This document shows, one piece after another, positions 1-7,497 of a stretch of DNA of 12,416 nucleotides. The translations under genes were made by a program, and so were the position numbers. The notes under the pieces are model-generated. The model made no database searches and was not told where the DNA came from. It saw only the letters and a list, made by a program, of their open reading frames with translations. Where the stretch lies: NCBI GenBank assembly GCA_050742255.1, contig JBOGHU010000021.1, positions 1-12,416 on the forward strand, in the 5' to 3' direction. Each line of letters begins with the position of its first letter. Position 1 is the first letter of the stretch. The DNA is from JBOGHU01 sp050742255 (GTDB lineage: Bacteria > Actinomycetota > Acidimicrobiia > Acidimicrobiales > CADCSY01).

Positions 1-3000
1 GGTCACAAGGTCGTCCGCAGCCTGCACCCCGTCTACGGGAGCCGGCGTGGCCGGGACGGCAGGTTGGTGGCCGTCCTCCCGGCCCGCGCCGCGGCCCACC
101 GGGAGTCGTTCCTCCAGGTGGAGCTGGGGGACCGCGTCGGTCCGGGCGCCCGTCCCGCCCTGGTGGAGGCGGTCAGGAGCGTGCTGGGCGACGTGCTGGC
201 CGCCACCGGCGACTACGGGGCCATGCGGGAGCAGGTGGCGCGCGTCGCCGCCCAGACCCGAGCCCACGCCGGCCTCCTCTACCCCGAGGACGAGGTGGGC
301 GAGGCGGCCGACCTCCTGGAGTGGCTGCTCGACGGCAACTTCGTGCTGGCCGGCTGCTGCGAGCTGCCCCCTCCCCGGCGCCACGGCGAGGGGGCACCCG
401 ACGGGGATGACGGGGATGACGGGGATGTCGTCGACGCCCTGGGCGTCCTCGCCCGTCCGGGCGCGCCCCTGCGGCGGGCCGGGCCCGCCGCCCACCAGGC
501 CGACCAGGTGCTGCTCATCGCCCGCACGGCCGAGGTGAGCAGCGTCCACCGCCAGGTTCCCATGCACCGCATCGACGTGGCCCGGGTCGACCCCCACGCT
601 CGGGTGGCCGGGATCTTCCGGGTGGTGGGCGTGTTCAGCGACAGGGCCAAGGCCGAGCCCGCGGTCGTCACACCCGTGCTCCGGTTCAAGCTGCGCCGCG
701 TCCTGGCGCTGGAGGACGTGGCCGAGGGCGGCCAGGACGAGGTCACGCTGGTGTCGCTGTTCCAGGTGCTGCCGAGGGACGAGCTGTTCGAGGCCGACAT
801 CCCGTCGCTGCGCCAGACCCTGGTCGAGCTGCTGGCGGGGGAGCACCAGCACGACGTGCGCGTCCGGTTGAGGGCAGAGCCGGCCAACCGCACGGTGTCG
901 GCCCTCCTGTCGGTGCCCCATGAGCTGTACACCCCGGCCCTCCGTCGTCGCCTCGAGCGCTTCCTCATGGCCCAGCTCGACGGCAGCCGGGTCGACGTGG
1001 ACGTCTCCCTGGGCCACCACGTCTACGTGATCGTCCGGCTGGTGGTCCAGGTGGAGGGGGCGCTGCCCGAGCCGCCGCTCGACTCGCTCGAGCGGGAGCT
1101 GCGGCTGCTGTGCCGCACGTGGGACCAGGAGCTGGCGGCCGCCCTCGCCCGCCGGGTGGGAGAGGGGCGAGGCGCCCGCCTGGCCCAGGCCTGGGCCGAG
1201 TGGTTCCCCGCCGCCTACCGCGACGCCACCACCGCCGAGCGGGCGGTGGACGACGTGCGGGAGGTCGAGCGGCTCGTGGGCGCCGACGCCGACCTCCCCG
1301 GCGACGGTCGCATCCGCATCGTCCTCGCCCCCGACCCCGACGGGCGAGCCCGCGCCCGCCTGAAGGTCTTCACCGCCGGGGAGGGGGTCGAGCTGTCCCG
1401 GTTCCTGCCCGTGCTCGAGAGCCTGGGCCTGTGGGCGGTGGAGGAACGGCCCTACGCCCTGGGCGGCGGCGCCGCCCGTGTCCATCTCCACGACTTCGGC
1501 GTCACCGACCCCAGCGGCGCCCCGCTCGACGTCGATCGCGACGGGTCCCGTCTGGCCGAGGCGGCCCTGGCCCTGTGGCACGGCCGGGCCGAGGTCGACT
1601 CTCTCAACCGCCTGGTGCTGAGGGCGGGGACGTCGTGGGAGGACGTGGCCGTGCTGCGCGCCTACCGCCGGTACCGGAGCCTGGTGGGGACGGCCTTCAC
1701 GACCGGCTACGTCGACGACGTGCTGGTGGAGAACGCCTCCACCGCGAAGGCCGTCCTGGAGCTGTTCGCGGCCCGCTTCGACCCCGCCCGGGACGCCGGG
1801 CCCGAGGTGGTGGCCCAGCTGCGCCGACAGGTCGTGGACGCCTGCGACGCCGTGGCCCGCTTCGACCACGACCGCATCCTGCGGGGGTTCCTCGCCCTGG
1901 TCGACGCCACCCTGCGCACCAACCGCTACCTGCGCGCCGGTACCCACCTGGCCCTGAAGCTCGACAGCGGGGCCGTGCCGGACTCCCCCCACCCCGTCCC
2001 CTACCGCGAGATCTTCGTGCACGGGCCCTCGGTGGAGGGCGTCCACCTCCGCTGGGGACCGGTGGCGAGAGGCGGCATCCGATGGAGCGACCGTCATGAC
2101 GACTACCGCAGCGAGGTGCTCGACCTCATGCGGGCCCAGGTGCTCAAGAACGCCCTCATCGTGCCCACCGGGGCCAAGGGAGGCTTCGTCGTCAAGCGCC
2201 CCGGCTACGGCGCTGCCGCCGGCGTCGCCTCGGCCGGCGTGGGCGCCGGCGTGCGCCAGGCCTACGAGGTCTTCGTCACCAGCATGCTGGAGGTCACCGA
2301 CAACGTGGTCGGCGACCGCGTCGTGCCCGTGCCCCGCCGCCGGGACGGCGACGACCCCTACCTGGTCCTGGCCGCCGACCGCGGCACCGCCACCTTGTCG
2401 GACCTGGCCAACCGGCTCAGCATGGAGCGTGGCTTCTGGCTGGGGGACGCCTTCGCCTCGGGGGGATCGACCGGCTACGACCACAAGCGGCTCGGCATCA
2501 CCGCCCGGGGGGCGTGGGTGGCGGTGCGCCACCACTTCGCCGCGCTCGACATGGACGTGCAGTCCGAGCCGGTGAGCGTGGTCGGCATCGGGGACATGTC
2601 AGGCGACGTGTTCGGGAACGCCATGCTCCGCTCGGACCGGATCCGCCTGGTGGCCGCGTTCGACCACAGGGACATCTTCGTCGACCCCGACCCCGACCCG
2701 GCCGCGTCCTACCGCGAGCGCGCCCGGCTGTTCGCCATGGACCACTCGTCGTGGCAGGACTACGACCGCGCCCTGCTCAGCAGGGGCGGCGGCGTGTGGT
2801 CCCGGCTCGACAAGCGGATCGAGCTGAGCGAGGAGGCGCGAGACGTCCTCCGGGTGGACGACGAGCACCTCACCCCGGCGGAGATGATCCAGGCCATCCT
2901 GCGGGCGCCGGTGGCGCTGCTCTTCGCCGGGGGCATCGGCACCTTCGTCCGGGCCAGCAGCGAGCCCGACCACGAGATCGACGACCGGTCCAACGCCGAC

Positions 3001-4461
3001 GTGCGGGTGGAGGGGTCGAGCATCCGGGCCCGGGTGGTGGGCGAGGGCGCCAACCTGGCGTTCACCCAACGGGCGCGCATCGAGTACGCCAAGCGAGGTG
3101 GCCGGGTCAACACCGACGCCATCGATAACTCGGCGGGCGTCGACATCTCCGACCGCGAGGTGAACATCAAGATCCTCCTCCGCCTGGCCGTGGAGTCCGA
3201 AGGGCTCACCACCGACGAGCGCGACCGCATGCTGGGACAGGTCCGCGACGACGTGGTGGCGGCGGTGCTGCGCGACAGCTTCCTGCAGAGCGTGGCCCTC
3301 AGCCGGGCCCAGGCGGCCAGCCCCGAGCGGATGGACGCCGTCGAGGCGCTCGTGGCCGAGCTCGAGGCCGGGGGGGTGCTGGACCGCTCGGTCGAGGCCC
3401 TGCCCACGACGGCCGAGATGCGGGCCCGGGGCGAGGCAGGGGCGGGGCTCACCCGCCCGGAGATGGCCGTGCTGATGGCCGGGGCCAAGCGCAGCCTCGC
3501 CGCCCGGCTGCTGGCGTCGGGCGTGCCCGACCAGCCGGCGCTGCGGGCGGCGCTGGTCTGGTACTTCCCCTCCCGCCTGGCCCAGCGCTTCGACCACCTG
3601 CTCGATCGCCACCGCCTCCGCCGGGAGCTGATCGCGTCGGTGGTCGCCAACGACGTGGTGAACCGGATGGGCGCCACCTTCGTCACCCGGCTGGCGGCGG
3701 ACACCGGGGCGTCGCCGCCGGATGTCGCCGCCGCCTACTCGGTCGCGTGCGGCGTGGCCGATGCCGCCGGGTGCTGGCGCCAGGTCGACGGCGGCGATGG
3801 CGACCATCGCGCCGAGGCCCTGATCGAGTCCGCCGCCGTGGTCAGCGGGCTGCTCGAAGCCCTGACCCGTCGCTACCTGCGGCGGGGCGAGAGTGGCGAC
3901 ATCGCCAGCGCCGTCGCCCGCGACCGTCCCGCCTTCGCCGTGCTGGAAGCGGCCATGGCCGACATCGGCACCCCCTACCGCCGCCGCCGCCGCGCCCTGC
4001 GGGCCAGGGCCCTGGTGGACAGCGGCCTGGACCTGGCCCTGGCGTCGGACCTGGCCTCGCTCGGGGAGCTGGACATCGGGCCTGACGTGGCCGAGTTCGC
4101 CCGGGACACCGGCCGACCGGTGGCCGCGGTGGCCGAGGCGCTCCTCGAGTTGGGCGAGTCGCTCGGGATCGACCGGTTGGTCGAACGGCTGACGCGCACG
4201 ACCGCCGAGGGCCGCTGGTCCCGGGCCGCCAGGCGGAGCCTGGTGGACGACCTCGACGACCTGCGTCGGTCGGCCGCCCGCCGGGCGCTGGGGGACCATC
4301 CCGACCAGGACGAGCGGGAGGCCGTGGCCCGGTTCCTGGCGGCCCGCAGGGAGCGGGTGGACGGGGTGGTCCGGCTCCTGCGCGAGATCGAGGGGGACGC
4401 CCAGGCCCACCTCGACGCCATCGCCGTCGCCACCCGGGCGGTCCGCGGCGCCATCGGCTGA
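1..4461 (+). CDS. gdh: NAD-specific glutamate dehydrogenase, large type (5' end outside window)
   Basis: Oxidatively deaminates glutamate to 2-oxoglutarate and ammonia with NAD+ in the cytoplasm, linking amino-acid breakdown to the TCA cycle. The frame is open from base 1, and the first residues (GHKVVRSLHPVYGSRR) already match the family, so the gene starts before the window; about 1486 residues are seen of a family usually near 1600. The N-terminal half is the family's long regulatory part. The catalytic core has GGIRWSDR (about residues 691-698), the KNALIVPTGAKGGF lysine-rich substrate segment (about 716-729), GDMSGDVFGN, an LLFAGGIGTF segment and GEGANLAFTQR (about 1014 on), followed by NTDAIDNSAGVD and LTRPEMAVLMA. 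All core motifs are intact. A three-copy 9-bp repeat (401-427) adds an acidic Asp/Gly loop. It converges on the lipid kinase gene. Family call is secure; the true start cannot be seen. Confidence 0.96.
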   Translation, partial: GHKVVRSLHPVYGSRRGRDGRLVAVLPARAAAHRESFLQVELGDRVGPGARPALVEAVRSVLGDVLAATGDYGAMREQVARVAAQTRAHAGLLYPEDEVGEAADLLEWLLDGNFVLAGCCELPPPRRHGEGAPDGDDGDDGDVVDALGVLARPGAPLRRAGPAAHQADQVLLIARTAEVSSVHRQVPMHRIDVARVDPHARVAGIFRVVGVFSDRAKAEPAVVTPVLRFKLRRVLALEDVAEGGQDEVTLVSLFQVLPRDELFEADIPSLRQTLVELLAGEHQHDVRVRLRAEPANRTVSALLSVPHELYTPALRRRLERFLMAQLDGSRVDVDVSLGHHVYVIVRLVVQVEGALPEPPLDSLERELRLLCRTWDQELAAALARRVGEGRGARLAQAWAEWFPAAYRDATTAERAVDDVREVERLVGADADLPGDGRIRIVLAPDPDGRARARLKVFTAGEGVELSRFLPVLESLGLWAVEERPYALGGGAARVHLHDFGVTDPSGAPLDVDRDGSRLAEAALALWHGRAEVDSLNRLVLRAGTSWEDVAVLRAYRRYRSLVGTAFTTGYVDDVLVENASTAKAVLELFAARFDPARDAGPEVVAQLRRQVVDACDAVARFDHDRILRGFLALVDATLRTNRYLRAGTHLALKLDSGAVPDSPHPVPYREIFVHGPSVEGVHLRWGPVARGGIRWSDRHDDYRSEVLDLMRAQVLKNALIVPTGAKGGFVVKRPGYGAAAGVASAGVGAGVRQAYEVFVTSMLEVTDNVVGDRVVPVPRRRDGDDPYLVLAADRGTATLSDLANRLSMERGFWLGDAFASGGSTGYDHKRLGITARGAWVAVRHHFAALDMDVQSEPVSVVGIGDMSGDVFGNAMLRSDRIRLVAAFDHRDIFVDPDPDPAASYRERARLFAMDHSSWQDYDRALLSRGGGVWSRLDKRIELSEEARDVLRVDDEHLTPAEMIQAILRAPVALLFAGGIGTFVRASSEPDHEIDDRSNADVRVEGSSIRARVVGEGANLAFTQRARIEYAKRGGRVNTDAIDNSAGVDISDREVNIKILLRLAVESEGLTTDERDRMLGQVRDDVVAAVLRDSFLQSVALSRAQAASPERMDAVEALVAELEAGGVLDRSVEALPTTAEMRARGEAGAGLTRPEMAVLMAGAKRSLAARLLASGVPDQPALRAALVWYFPSRLAQRFDHLLDRHRLRRELIASVVANDVVNRMGATFVTRLAADTGASPPDVAAAYSVACGVADAAGCWRQVDGGDGDHRAEALIESAAVVSGLLEALTRRYLRRGESGDIASAVARDRPAFAVLEAAMADIGTPYRRRRRALRARALVDSGLDLALASDLASLGELDIGPDVAEFARDTGRPVAAVAEALLELGESLGIDRLVERLTRTTAEGRWSRAARRSLVDDLDDLRRSAARRALGDHPDQDEREAVARFLAARRERVDGVVRLLREIEGDAQAHLDAIAVATRAVRGAIG
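401..427 (+). repeat. Tandem 9-bp repeat inside the glutamate dehydrogenase gene
   Basis: Three perfect copies of ACGGGGATG lie head to tail and encode an Asp-Gly-Asp run between the N-terminal domain and the next conserved block. The unit is a multiple of three, so copy changes keep the frame. It is probably a slippage-generated loop insertion. Confidence 0.85.
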
Positions 4462-4499
4462 CGGGCTGCCCCACGCGCGGCACCCATGCCCGGAGGGGG

Positions 4500-4516
4500 A
4501 GGCCCACGATGGGCCT
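4500..4516. terminator. Bidirectional hairpin between convergent genes
   Basis: A perfect 7-bp inverted repeat, AGGCCCA-CGA-TGGGCCT, lies 38 bases after the glutamate dehydrogenase stop and 2 bases beyond the stop of the leftward lipid kinase gene. There is no clear T-run on either side, so the case rests on symmetry and position between two converging genes; U-poor terminators are often proposed in high-GC actinobacteria. Confidence 0.5.
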
Positions 4517-4518
4517 GG

Positions 4519-5445
4519 TCACACCTTGAGGTACAGGGCGCCCGGGTGCAGGACGAAGGACGCGGGGGTGGTCCCCAGGAACTCGCCGTCGGCCTCGACC
4601 ATGGCCGGTGGCCGGCACTCCACCTCGAGGGCCACCGCCCGCTCCTCCCGGACCCGTGGGTGGGGGAGGTGGGTACCCCGGAACACCCTGGGCAGGGCCA
4701 GGGTGTAGTCCAGCTTGGAGCCGAACTGGACCTGGACGTCGAAGAGCCCGTCGCTGGGGTCCGCGCCCGGGGCCACCTGCATCCCCCCCCCGAAGTGGCT
4801 CCCTATGGCCACCACCAGGTTGGTGAGGGGCCCCTCGTAGTCGCGGAGCGCCCCGGCCCGCTCGGGGTGACCGCCGGGACGGATCCGGGCGTGGTGGGGG
4901 GTGTGGCGGGCCAGGGCCGGCCAGAAGGCGGCCAGGTAGACCGCGGTCCCGAGGGCGCGGGGTAGCCGGGCCGCCCGGCGGGCCACCTCGGCGCCGATGC
5001 CCACCTCGGCGATGTTGAGGAAGTGCCGGTCGTGGTCGGCCCCCTCACGGCGACAGCGGACCACGCCCACGTCGACGGGTCGGGGCGGCGTGGCCGAGAC
5101 GAGGCGGGCGACCGCGCCCAGGCCGGCGGGCACGTCGAAGCAGCGGGCGTAGTCGCAGCCCGAGCCGGCCGGGACCATGCCCAGGACCGGGGGCGCTCCT
5201 CCCGCCGGCTCCGCCAGGAGGCCGTTCACCACCTCGTGGAGGGTCCCGTCGCCCCCCGCCGCCACCACCAGGTCCCAGCCGTCCCGCCGAGCGTGGCGGG
5301 CCAGCTCGACCGCGTGCCCCCGGGCGGCGGTGAGGCGGCCCTCGGGATCGAGGCCGTGGCCGGCCAGCAGGGCCAGCAGATCCTCCCACTGGCGCCCCAC
5401 CTGTCCTCGACCGGCCGCCGGGTTGCCGATGACGAAGGTCCCCAT
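4519..5445 (-). CDS. YegS/DagK-family lipid (diacylglycerol) kinase
   Basis: Predicted soluble or membrane-associated kinase that phosphorylates a lipid with a free hydroxyl, such as diacylglycerol, using ATP; the exact substrate cannot be read from sequence. The product is 308 residues, normal for the family. NPAAGRG (8-14) is the N-terminal nucleotide-loop motif, GGDGT (64-68) with E71 and N74-G75 is the catalytic signature, and a C-terminal DGE..G..P block (VEADGEFLGTTPA) precedes the end. The usual GTGND segment reads GSGCD here, with Cys in place of Asn. The ATG at 5445 is chosen because family homology begins there; the open frame continues upstream only as low-complexity sequence overlapping the next gene. 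It lies 28 bases after the membrane protein gene and is probably cotranscribed with it. Confidence 0.9.
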   Translation of the reverse strand: MGTFVIGNPAAGRGQVGRQWEDLLALLAGHGLDPEGRLTAARGHAVELARHARRDGWDLVVAAGGDGTLHEVVNGLLAEPAGGAPPVLGMVPAGSGCDYARCFDVPAGLGAVARLVSATPPRPVDVGVVRCRREGADHDRHFLNIAEVGIGAEVARRAARLPRALGTAVYLAAFWPALARHTPHHARIRPGGHPERAGALRDYEGPLTNLVVAIGSHFGGGMQVAPGADPSDGLFDVQVQFGSKLDYTLALPRVFRGTHLPHPRVREERAVALEVECRPPAMVEADGEFLGTTPASFVLHPGALYLKV

Positions 5446-5473
5446 CGCCTGTTCCGCCGGGCCCGGAGCCAGC

Positions 5474-5905
5474 TCAGCGGTGGGCCGTCCGGCGCCGGCC
5501 GAGGTGCCGGCGCCGGGCCAGGAGAGCGCCCACCAGCCCGGAGGAGTAGGCGAGGAGGCCGGCGTAGGCGATGCGCGCCACCCGCACCTCCTCGCCCGCG
5601 GCCAGGCGGCGGACCACCCCCAGGCCCTGGATGGCGGCGAAGGCACCGAGCGCGGCCAGGGCCCCGTTGACCAGGGGGCGGGCCGGGGCGCGCCGGGCGG
5701 CGACGTAGCCGCCGGTGGCGAAGCCGGCCAGCACCGCCATCAGGAAGGGGAAGGCCAGGTTGGTGCTCCGGCTGTCGAGGACGGCTTGGCCCAGGGCGGC
5801 GAGGGGCAGGGCGATGGCCACCGCCGCCAACCCCCCCACCACCAGGGCTCGGCGGTCGAGCCCCGACCACGCCCCGGCCTGGGGGCCGGGCCGCTGGTCG
5901 TTCAC
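5474..5905 (-). CDS. Small integral membrane protein with four predicted helices, unknown function
   Basis: I do not recognise the family. The 143-residue product has a short charged N-terminus followed by four hydrophobic stretches at roughly 22-43, 50-69, 77-95 and 112-130, and ends in an Arg/His-rich tail (RRRHLGRRRTAHR) likely to face the cytoplasm. There is no signal-peptide cleavage site and no catalytic motif. The start is GTG, with AGGGG six bases upstream; that Shine-Dalgarno can pair with an upstream CCCCT (see 5912-5924). It sits between the metalloregulator (82-base gap) and the lipid kinase (28-base gap) on the same strand, which suggests a shared transcript and perhaps a role in lipid or envelope physiology; that link is inference. 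Confidence 0.72.
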   Translation of the reverse strand: MNDQRPGPQAGAWSGLDRRALVVGGLAAVAIALPLAALGQAVLDSRSTNLAFPFLMAVLAGFATGGYVAARRAPARPLVNGALAALGAFAAIQGLGVVRRLAAGEEVRVARIAYAGLLAYSSGLVGALLARRRHLGRRRTAHR

Positions 5906-5911
5906 GGTCGG

Positions 5912-5924
5912 CCCCTGGCAGGGG
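5912..5924 (-). promoter_or_regulatory. Small hairpin overlapping the membrane-protein ribosome binding site
   Basis: On the minus strand CCCCT-GCC-AGGGG forms a 5-bp stem whose right arm is the AGGGG Shine-Dalgarno of the membrane protein gene. If it folds in the mRNA it would reduce initiation. The stem is short, so this may be chance in such GC-rich DNA. Confidence 0.25.
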
Positions 5925-5987
5925 GACCCGGGTCGGTCCAGCCCGGCGCCGCCGCGCCCCTGGCTGGTCGAGAGCCGGCGGTCGCCT

Positions 5988-6422
5988 TCATCCTCGGCCG
6001 GCGGGGGGGCGAGCTCGGCAGCGGGGGCAGATCCCCGAGAAGACGATCTCCACGCCGGAGAGGTCGTAGCCGTGGCGCTGCTCGGGCGGGAGTCGCAGCG
6101 CCTCCTCGCCGAAGGGGTCCACGTCGCGGAGGTCGCCGCACTCCCGGCAGGCCAGGTGGTGGTGGCGGTGACCGACGTTGGGGTCGTAGCGCCGGGGCCC
6201 GCCCGCCACCGTGACCTCGTGCACCTCGCCCATGCTCACCAGCTCGTTGAGGGTGTTGTAGACGGTGGCCAGGCTGATCTCGGGCAAGCGGCGCCGGGCC
6301 CGGGCGTACACCACGTCGGCGGTGAGGTGGACGTGCTCGCCCCGGAGGACCTCGGCGATGGTCCTCCGCTGAGGTGTCAGGCGCCAGTCTCGGGCCCTCA
6401 GCCGCCTGAGCAGGTCGTCGAT
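5988..6422 (-). CDS. Fur-family metalloregulator, PerR-like, with apparent ATC start
   Basis: DNA-binding repressor predicted to sense metal or peroxide. Read from ATC at 6422 it is 144 residues, normal for the family. The N-terminal winged helix holds RLTPQRR (14-20), HVHLTAD (30-36) and ISLATVYNTL (49-58). Ligand-like residues H32, D80 (in RRYD), H87, H89 and D100 match the PerR arrangement; Fur normally has Glu at the two Asp positions. Two Cys pairs, CREC (92-95) and CPRC (132-135), form the structural zinc site. Start: an in-frame TAA at 6458-6456 is followed by no ATG, GTG or TTG until codon 37, inside the helix domain; the ATC lies 7 bases after a strong GAGGAG. Starting at codon 37 would remove the first part of the DNA-binding domain. 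It is divergent from the ferritin-like gene, a likely target. Assembly error at the start is possible. Confidence 0.88.
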   Translation of the reverse strand: MDDLLRRLRARDWRLTPQRRTIAEVLRGEHVHLTADVVYARARRRLPEISLATVYNTLNELVSMGEVHEVTVAGGPRRYDPNVGHRHHHLACRECGDLRDVDPFGEEALRLPPEQRHGYDLSGVEIVFSGICPRCRARPPAGRG

Positions 6423-6429
6423 GGTGGTG

Positions 6430-6435
6430 CTCCTC
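6430..6435 (-). promoter_or_regulatory. Shine-Dalgarno deciding the PerR-like start
   Basis: GAGGAG on the minus strand, seven bases before ATC (6422-6420). It is the only good ribosome binding site near the conserved N-terminus and is the main reason for placing the start at a non-standard codon. Confidence 0.6.
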
Positions 6436-6452
6436 GTTTGGGTACGGTGCCG

Positions 6453-6458
6453 AGGTTA
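6453..6458 (-). promoter_or_regulatory. Possible -10 element of the PerR-like gene
   Basis: TAACCT on the minus strand fits the TAnnnT pattern and would give a leader of about 25 bases containing the GAGGAG site. No convincing -35 box is seen at the matching distance, so support is weak. Confidence 0.3.
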
Positions 6459-6503
6459 CCGACCGGCCCTCCGACCAGGGCGACCGGGCGGCCCACGCCC
6501 TCG

Positions 6504-6544
6504 TTGGAACCAGCCTAATCCTTGACAGCTTCCAGGCTTGGAAC
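6504..6544. repeat. Direct repeat TTGGAAC in the divergent control region
   Basis: TTGGAAC occurs at 6504-6510 and again at 6538-6544, spaced 34 bases start to start, about three helical turns. The second copy overlaps the right arm of the palindrome at 6530-6543. Two copies on one helix face between a metalloregulator and a ferritin-like gene suggest paired operator half-sites. Confidence 0.5.
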
Positions 6545-6550
6545 TAGACG
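6522..6550 (+). promoter_or_regulatory. Promoter of the ferritin-like gene
   Basis: A perfect -35 box TTGACA (6522-6527) is followed, after a 17-base spacer, by TAGACG (6545-6550), a three-of-six match to the -10 consensus. The surrounding bases are noticeably less GC-rich than the rest of the window. Transcription from near 6557 would leave a leader of about 79 bases before the ATG at 6636. Confidence 0.6.
6530..6543. promoter_or_regulatory. Candidate operator palindrome in the promoter spacer
   Basis: TTCCA-GGCT-TGGAA is a perfect 5-bp-arm inverted repeat lying between the -35 and -10 boxes. A repressor bound here would block RNA polymerase. The PerR-like protein encoded immediately to the left is the obvious candidate, but the sequence is not a classical Fur or PerR box, so the binding partner is inferred. 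Confidence 0.45.
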
Positions 6551-6635
6551 TGGCCAGGGGCCCGGAGACGACGGGCTCCGTGTCCGTGCGGGCACCGGCT
6601 CGCGACGGGCACCGATGGCACGGGAGAGGGGAACC

Positions 6636-7280
6636 ATGGGCAGAGTGGCCAGGGAGATGGTGGAGCAGTCCGGACTGGACGTGGACGTCCTGCTCGACAA
6701 GCTCGTGGCCGCCGCGGGAGCGGAGTTCACGACATTCTACTACTACACGATCCTGCGGGTGAACGCGATCGGCCTCGAGGGCGAGGGGATGAAGGAGATC
6801 ATCGAGGACGCTCGCATCGAGGACCGCAACCACTTCGAGGCGCTGACGCCGCGGATCTACGAGCTGGGCGGCCGTCTCCCCGACGACATCCGCGCCTTCG
6901 CCGACATGGCCGGCTGCCCCGACGCCTACCTCCCCGACAGCCTGGGAGGGGAGCCCGGTGCCCGCAAGGCGGCGTCGTCGGAGACGGCGATGGGGGCCTA
7001 CCCGAGCCTCGGGGGGGAGAAGGTGAGGGACCTCCTAACCGTGCTGGTCGAGGCCGAGCGGTGCGCCATCCGCACATACACCGACATCTGCAACTACACC
7101 TACGGCAAGGATCACCGGACCTACGAGCTGGCCCTCGCCATCCTCAACGAGGAGATCGAGCACGAGGCGTGGTTCTCGGAGTTCCTCGGGGAGGGCCCCT
7201 CGGGCCACTTCCGCCGGGGCGCGCCCGGCAACTCGCCCTACGTGGGCAAGTTCATGTCCGCCGAGCTCAACGGGCACTGA
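6636..7280 (+). CDS. Dps-like (DPSL-type) ferritin-fold protein
   Basis: Predicted to oxidise Fe(II), probably with peroxide or oxygen, and store it as mineral, limiting oxidative damage in the cytoplasm. The 214-residue product has two helix-pair halves: E30 and the EDRNH segment (62-66), then E139 and ExxH (E173, H176) in NEEIEHEAWF, which together supply a di-iron site. C94, C143 and C152 recall the conserved cysteines reported near the site in DPSL proteins; that comparison is from memory. FYYYTILR and EGPSGHFRR are typical of archaeal and bacterial members I recall. A Gly/Ala/Ser-rich stretch (about 103-128) between the halves looks like an insertion. ATG 6636 is preferred over the in-frame ATG at 6615 because GAGAGGGG lies just before it. 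The gene is divergent from the PerR-like regulator and followed at 13 bases by a broken small frame. Confidence 0.85.
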   Translation: MGRVAREMVEQSGLDVDVLLDKLVAAAGAEFTTFYYYTILRVNAIGLEGEGMKEIIEDARIEDRNHFEALTPRIYELGGRLPDDIRAFADMAGCPDAYLPDSLGGEPGARKAASSETAMGAYPSLGGEKVRDLLTVLVEAERCAIRTYTDICNYTYGKDHRTYELALAILNEEIEHEAWFSEFLGEGPSGHFRRGAPGNSPYVGKFMSAELNGH

Positions 7281-7293
7281 GGGGCCCGCGGTC

Positions 7294-7497
7294 GTGCGGA
7301 TCCGGGCCAAGGGGGTGAGCTGGGCTCCGCTCACGGTGGGTGGGCGCCGCCTCCGGGCCCGCTTCGACCCCGGTTGAGGCGGGCGCTGGACGGCTCTGGC
7401 CGTCGACGAGGGCGATGTGGTCGTCGCGGTCGGGGCCGGCGCCTCCCGTGCGGAGGCGCGCCAGATCCTGCTCGAGCGGCTGGAACGGCCGGCTTGA
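7294..7497 (+). pseudogene. Small gene interrupted by one in-frame TGA, unknown product
   Basis: A GTG at 7294, nine bases after a GAGGGG, opens a frame that runs to a TGA at 7495-7497 but is broken by TGA at 7375-7377 (codon 28). Both halves read sensibly with the strong third-position GC bias of real genes: VRIRAKGVSWAPLTVGG... before the stop and ...GGRWTALAVDEGDVVVA ending in an EARQILLERLE helix after it. The whole would be 66 residues plus the TGA position. I recognise no family. Its final stop overlaps the TTG start of the Rieske gene, as in coupled operon genes. One C-to-T change from CGA would explain the break, as would a read error. Recoding is unlikely because TGA ends most genes in this window. 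Confidence 0.5.

Noticed and set aside
2599..4410. 603-codon minus-strand open frame opposite glutamate dehydrogenase
   Set aside because: The translation is His/Gly/Pro-rich without any domain, mirroring the plus-strand codon pattern of a secure gene.
7374..7493. Rieske gene starting at 7374 (158 residues)
   Set aside because: The extra 40 residues are Arg/Gly shadow of the interrupted small frame; the Rieske fold starts at SWERVAR.
7294..7497. Selenocysteine or alternative genetic code at the TGA
   Set aside because: TGA is the ordinary terminator of most genes here, the residue is not flanked by a redox motif, and no SECIS-like hairpin was seen directly after it.
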